Source: SHVZ01 sp041906305
GTDB taxonomy: Bacteria > Pseudomonadota > Alphaproteobacteria > SHVZ01
Direction of reading: 5' to 3'
Assembly: GCA_041906305.1 (NCBI GenBank)
Contig: JAYRJL010000003.1
Coordinates: 372,001-436,000 of the forward strand
Length of the DNA: 64,000 nt
A program made the position numbers and the translations under genes. Below the pieces are notes generated by a model. The model made no database searches. It saw only the letters and a list, made by a program, of their open reading frames with translations, and had not been told where the DNA came from. Positions 61,602 to 64,000 of the stretch are shown in pieces. Position 1 is the stretch's first letter, and every line of letters begins with the position of its first letter.

Positions 61602-63533
61602 ATGACGCGGACTTACACGAACCATTCGATCGAAAGCCTGGAGGAGATATTCGTCCGCGCTCAAGAGCAACGCGACGGGGAGACGATCCGGACTCTACTT
61701 GAGGAATTAACAAATCGACGCACGGCTAGGGCTCGCGACCTTCGCTCAGCTGTGGAAGCCTACTTGGAAGCTTCGACAAACCGCCCTGACACGCGTCAGC
61801 CACGATCCTCAGCGCGCATCCGAAGGGCAAATCCGCCTCAAGCCGACCTGTTCGGTGCGCCCTCGCGCTTCGCGCCGACCCGTGAACAAGCCGCGGCAAT
61901 CGACCATTTCAAGTCGGGCCGCTCGCTGAAGATCAATGCCTTCGCGGGCACAGGCAAGACGTCGACGCTGCAGTTGCTCGCTCACGCCACGGGTGGTCGC
62001 GGTCAGTACATCGCTTTCAACAAGGCGATCGTGCGCGATGCCAAAGGAAAATTTCCGAACACCGTCAACAGCTCGACCACACATGGACTGGCGTTCAAGG
62101 CTTTGGCCTCACGATACTCGGGCAGCTCGGAAAAGTTGACGGGCCGCATGAACGCAAACCAGCTCGCTGAGCTGCTCGGTCTGAAGAGATGGCGCATCGA
62201 CAAGGACTATGCGTTGGCGCCCCGGTCCCAAGGCTTCCTCATCCTCGAGACGATCAGGAGATTCACGCATAGCGGGGATCCCGAGCCGCTGGCCCGGCAC
62301 GTTCCGACACATGGCAATCTTGTAGCGGCACCCGAGACGACTTTGGATGCCGTGCGTGACGTCGCCATCCAGGGCGCGAAGTACGTATGGGGGAAGATGA
62401 AAGATCCCGCGGATGCGGTGCCCCTCGGACATGACGGCTATCTGAAGCTATGGGCTCTGGACAAGCCAAGGATCAACGGCGACTTCATCCTTCTCGACGA
62501 GGCCCAGGATACCAACCCAGTCATCTTGGACGTGCTGACGAAACAAGATGCCCAGATGGTTTATGTCGGCGATCGCTATCAGCAGATCTACGAGTGGCGC
62601 GGTGCGGTGAACGCCATGAACGAGATAGAGACCGACAGCACCACCTTCCTCACGACATCTTTCCGGTTCGGTTCGGAGATCGCGCAAGCCGCATCGCGCA
62701 TTCTCTCCATGCTCGGTGAGCCTCGGCCCGTCCAGGGCAATCCGGCTGTGGAAAGCCGGATAGGTCCGATAGCCGCGTCGACGATCCTGGCTCGGACGAA
62801 TGCCTCGACGATCACCGCGGTTATCGATGCCTTGGATGCGAACAGGAAGCCGCATCTCGTCGGCGGCAATGGCGAGCTGATCGAGATGCTGAAGGGCGTT
62901 CAGCACCTCAAGGCGAACGAGTCCAGCAATATCCCCGAGTTCTTCGGTTTCGAGAGCTGGAAGGACGTCGTGGAGTTTGCGCGTAGCGGCGAAGGGTCTC
63001 ATCTTCAGACGTTCGTCAATCTCGTCGAAGAGCGTGGCGAGCGGCAGTTGATGTGGGCGTTGAATCGCACCGTCCAAGAGGACGTGGCCGATCTGACGAT
63101 CTCGACGGTGCATAAGGCGAAGGGGCGAGAGTGGAAGACCGTCCGCCTCATGGATGACTTCTTGCCAAGTCGGCCAAAGCGGCAACGGAATGATGAGGAC
63201 GGGCCGCGGCCGGCGAATGCGCAGGACCCGGCCGAGCTTCGGCTCCTCTATGTTGCGATAACGCGGGCTCGGACAGGGATCGAGATACCGACCTCGGCGC
63301 TGCAGGCCATCGGGCTTTCAGAGAAGGGTGCCTCCTCCGCTCCCGGACCGCGTCCTCAACCAGCGGCACGTAGCGCCAAGCCCGCTCAAGCCCCACCCCA
63401 GCCGCCTTGGTCTCCACCAAAAGACTGGAAGGCAAAGGCACCAGCGCCGGGAGAGAGCCGGACGACCAATCAAAAGGAAAGCGATACGCCTTCGCCGAAG
63501 CGTGGCTTTTGGCAGCGGATTTTCGGTCGATAG
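61602..63533 (+). CDS. UvrD/Rep-type SF1A helicase (643 aa)
   Basis: All SF1A motifs are seen: Walker A NAFAGTGKTSTLQLL (about 113-127), FILLDEAQDTNP (motif II), YVGDRYQQIYEWRGA (III), TTSFRFGSEIA (IV), STVHKAKGREWKTV (V) and LLYVAITRAR (VI). It is shorter than UvrD and closer to the small F-box-helicase-like UvrD proteins. The N-terminal 80 residues (SIESLEEIFVRAQEQRDG) are an added helical part. The last 90 residues are proline-rich and basic. The next gene is an AAA ATPase, which suggests a two-component defence system. Confidence 0.9.
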   Translation: MTRTYTNHSIESLEEIFVRAQEQRDGETIRTLLEELTNRRTARARDLRSAVEAYLEASTNRPDTRQPRSSARIRRANPPQADLFGAPSRFAPTREQAAAIDHFKSGRSLKINAFAGTGKTSTLQLLAHATGGRGQYIAFNKAIVRDAKGKFPNTVNSSTTHGLAFKALASRYSGSSEKLTGRMNANQLAELLGLKRWRIDKDYALAPRSQGFLILETIRRFTHSGDPEPLARHVPTHGNLVAAPETTLDAVRDVAIQGAKYVWGKMKDPADAVPLGHDGYLKLWALDKPRINGDFILLDEAQDTNPVILDVLTKQDAQMVYVGDRYQQIYEWRGAVNAMNEIETDSTTFLTTSFRFGSEIAQAASRILSMLGEPRPVQGNPAVESRIGPIAASTILARTNASTITAVIDALDANRKPHLVGGNGELIEMLKGVQHLKANESSNIPEFFGFESWKDVVEFARSGEGSHLQTFVNLVEERGERQLMWALNRTVQEDVADLTISTVHKAKGREWKTVRLMDDFLPSRPKRQRNDEDGPRPANAQDPAELRLLYVAITRARTGIEIPTSALQAIGLSEKGASSAPGPRPQPAARSAKPAQAPPQPPWSPPKDWKAKAPAPGESRTTNQKESDTPSPKRGFWQRIFGR

Positions 63534-63741
63534 CTCTTGGCTAGCGACGCATCGGCCATCGATTGTGGCCCGCGCCATCGGGAAGTCGGCGTTCGACCGC
63601 CGCAAATCCCCTAAGCGCGGAGCGTCGTCGGTGATCGTGCCGCTTCGACGCGCACGATCCGTTCAAAGGGCATTCGCGTAATGGTAGCAATTCTAGATCT
63701 GCCGCGCTATCAGTCCTGTCCGGCTGCTAGGGGGCGGGGTC

Positions 63742-64000
63742 ATGAAGCTCAAGACGGTCTACGCACGCTTCTACAAATCCTTCAATTTCGATCATCAGAG
63801 AAAAGCGGACCAAAGGGTCGCCGCAAAAGAGTGGGAAACGTTTCGGGGAGTCTATTATCCCTACATCGAGGTGCCGATCGAACGTGAGATCACGACGGTC
63901 GTCGGCGCCAACGAATCCGGCAAGACCCACCTGCTGAGCGCGATCAAGAAGACGATCACCGGCAAAGGGATCGAACAGCGCGACCTTTGTCGTTTCTCTC
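63742..64000 (+). CDS. AAA family ATPase, OLD/SMC-like, N-terminal fragment (cut by window edge)
   Basis: From ATG at 63742 the translation begins MKLKTVYARFYKSFNFDHQR and includes the Walker A VVGANESGKTHLLSAI (about residues 53-68), with the YIEVPIEREITTVVG strand before it. This is the start of an ABC/SMC-like ATPase such as OLD nucleases. About 86 codons are in the window, so the presence of a TOPRIM nuclease domain cannot be judged. It lies 208 bp after the UvrD-type gene on the same strand. Confidence 0.8.
   Translation, partial: MKLKTVYARFYKSFNFDHQRKADQRVAAKEWETFRGVYYPYIEVPIEREITTVVGANESGKTHLLSAIKKTITGKGIEQRDLCRFS

Noticed and set aside
63328..63681. Plus-strand frame after the UvrD-type gene
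   Set aside because: It overlaps the helicase C-terminus out of frame and has shadow-type basic composition.

Overview
The window is 64 kb of GC-rich DNA. Gene content points to an alphaproteobacterium, most likely of the Hyphomicrobiales (Rhizobiales) type: a Mrp/Pha antiporter whose subunits A and B are fused, a Dpp-type importer under an RpiR regulator, and many start/stop overlaps of the ATGA or GTGA kind. The species cannot be named from the sequence alone. The left 27 kb looks like ordinary chromosome. The right 37 kb is accessory: nucleases, toxin-antitoxin genes, recombinases, a mobilisation-like module and an insertion sequence.

Left part, in order. (1) Bases 1-5581, minus strand: a tripartite RND efflux operon of one membrane fusion protein and two RND pumps, the second cut by the window edge. 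(2) 5718-14823, minus strand: a tightly overlapped nine-gene operon running rpiR regulator, ABC peptide-type importer (binding protein, two permeases, two ATPases), C45-type Ntn amidohydrolase, AtuA-family protein, DUF4387 protein. It reads as an uptake-and-breakdown pathway for an unknown amide-like compound. (3) 15173-15832: a TRIC/UPF0126 channel protein. (4) 16068-22062, plus strand: the Mrp cation/proton antiporter operon (AB fusion, C, D, E, F, G), meeting a universal stress protein gene tail to tail. (5) 22063-25775: a redox/stress cluster (USP, YgiD-like dioxygenase, FMN reductase, a small SFPSSDP-motif protein) divergent from a LysR regulator with a clear T-N11-A operator between them.

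Accessory part. 27-37 kb carries nucleic-acid enzymes separated by secreted proteins: a methyltransferase-HNH fusion, a DUF2779 protein with Cas4-like and exonuclease-like parts, a GIY-YIG nuclease, an EEP-family phosphoesterase and a NucS-like PD-(D/E)XK protein. 37.3-44.5 kb carries two lipoproteins and two large secreted proteases, one subtilisin-like and one trypsin-like. Together the proteases hold four copies of a GWWW module of about 105 residues. 44.6-47.3 kb is an AbiE toxin-antitoxin operon with two extra downstream genes and twin palindromic operators. 47.3-51.0 kb is a compact minus-strand cassette: HAD protein of the RNA-repair-associated type, a class-II tRNA-like gene, two metallophosphoesterases, a DEDDh exonuclease and two small proteins. 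This is the best candidate here for an undescribed system. 51.4-60 kb holds two tyrosine recombinases around a mobilisation-like operon (ParA/TraL-like ATPase, small DNA-binding proteins, divergent relaxase-like protein, AlpA-like protein). An IS3-family element (60165-61442) with a nonsense mutation in orfA follows. The window ends with a UvrD-type helicase and the start of an AAA/OLD-like ATPase, a pair that recalls Gabija-type defence but in the opposite gene order.
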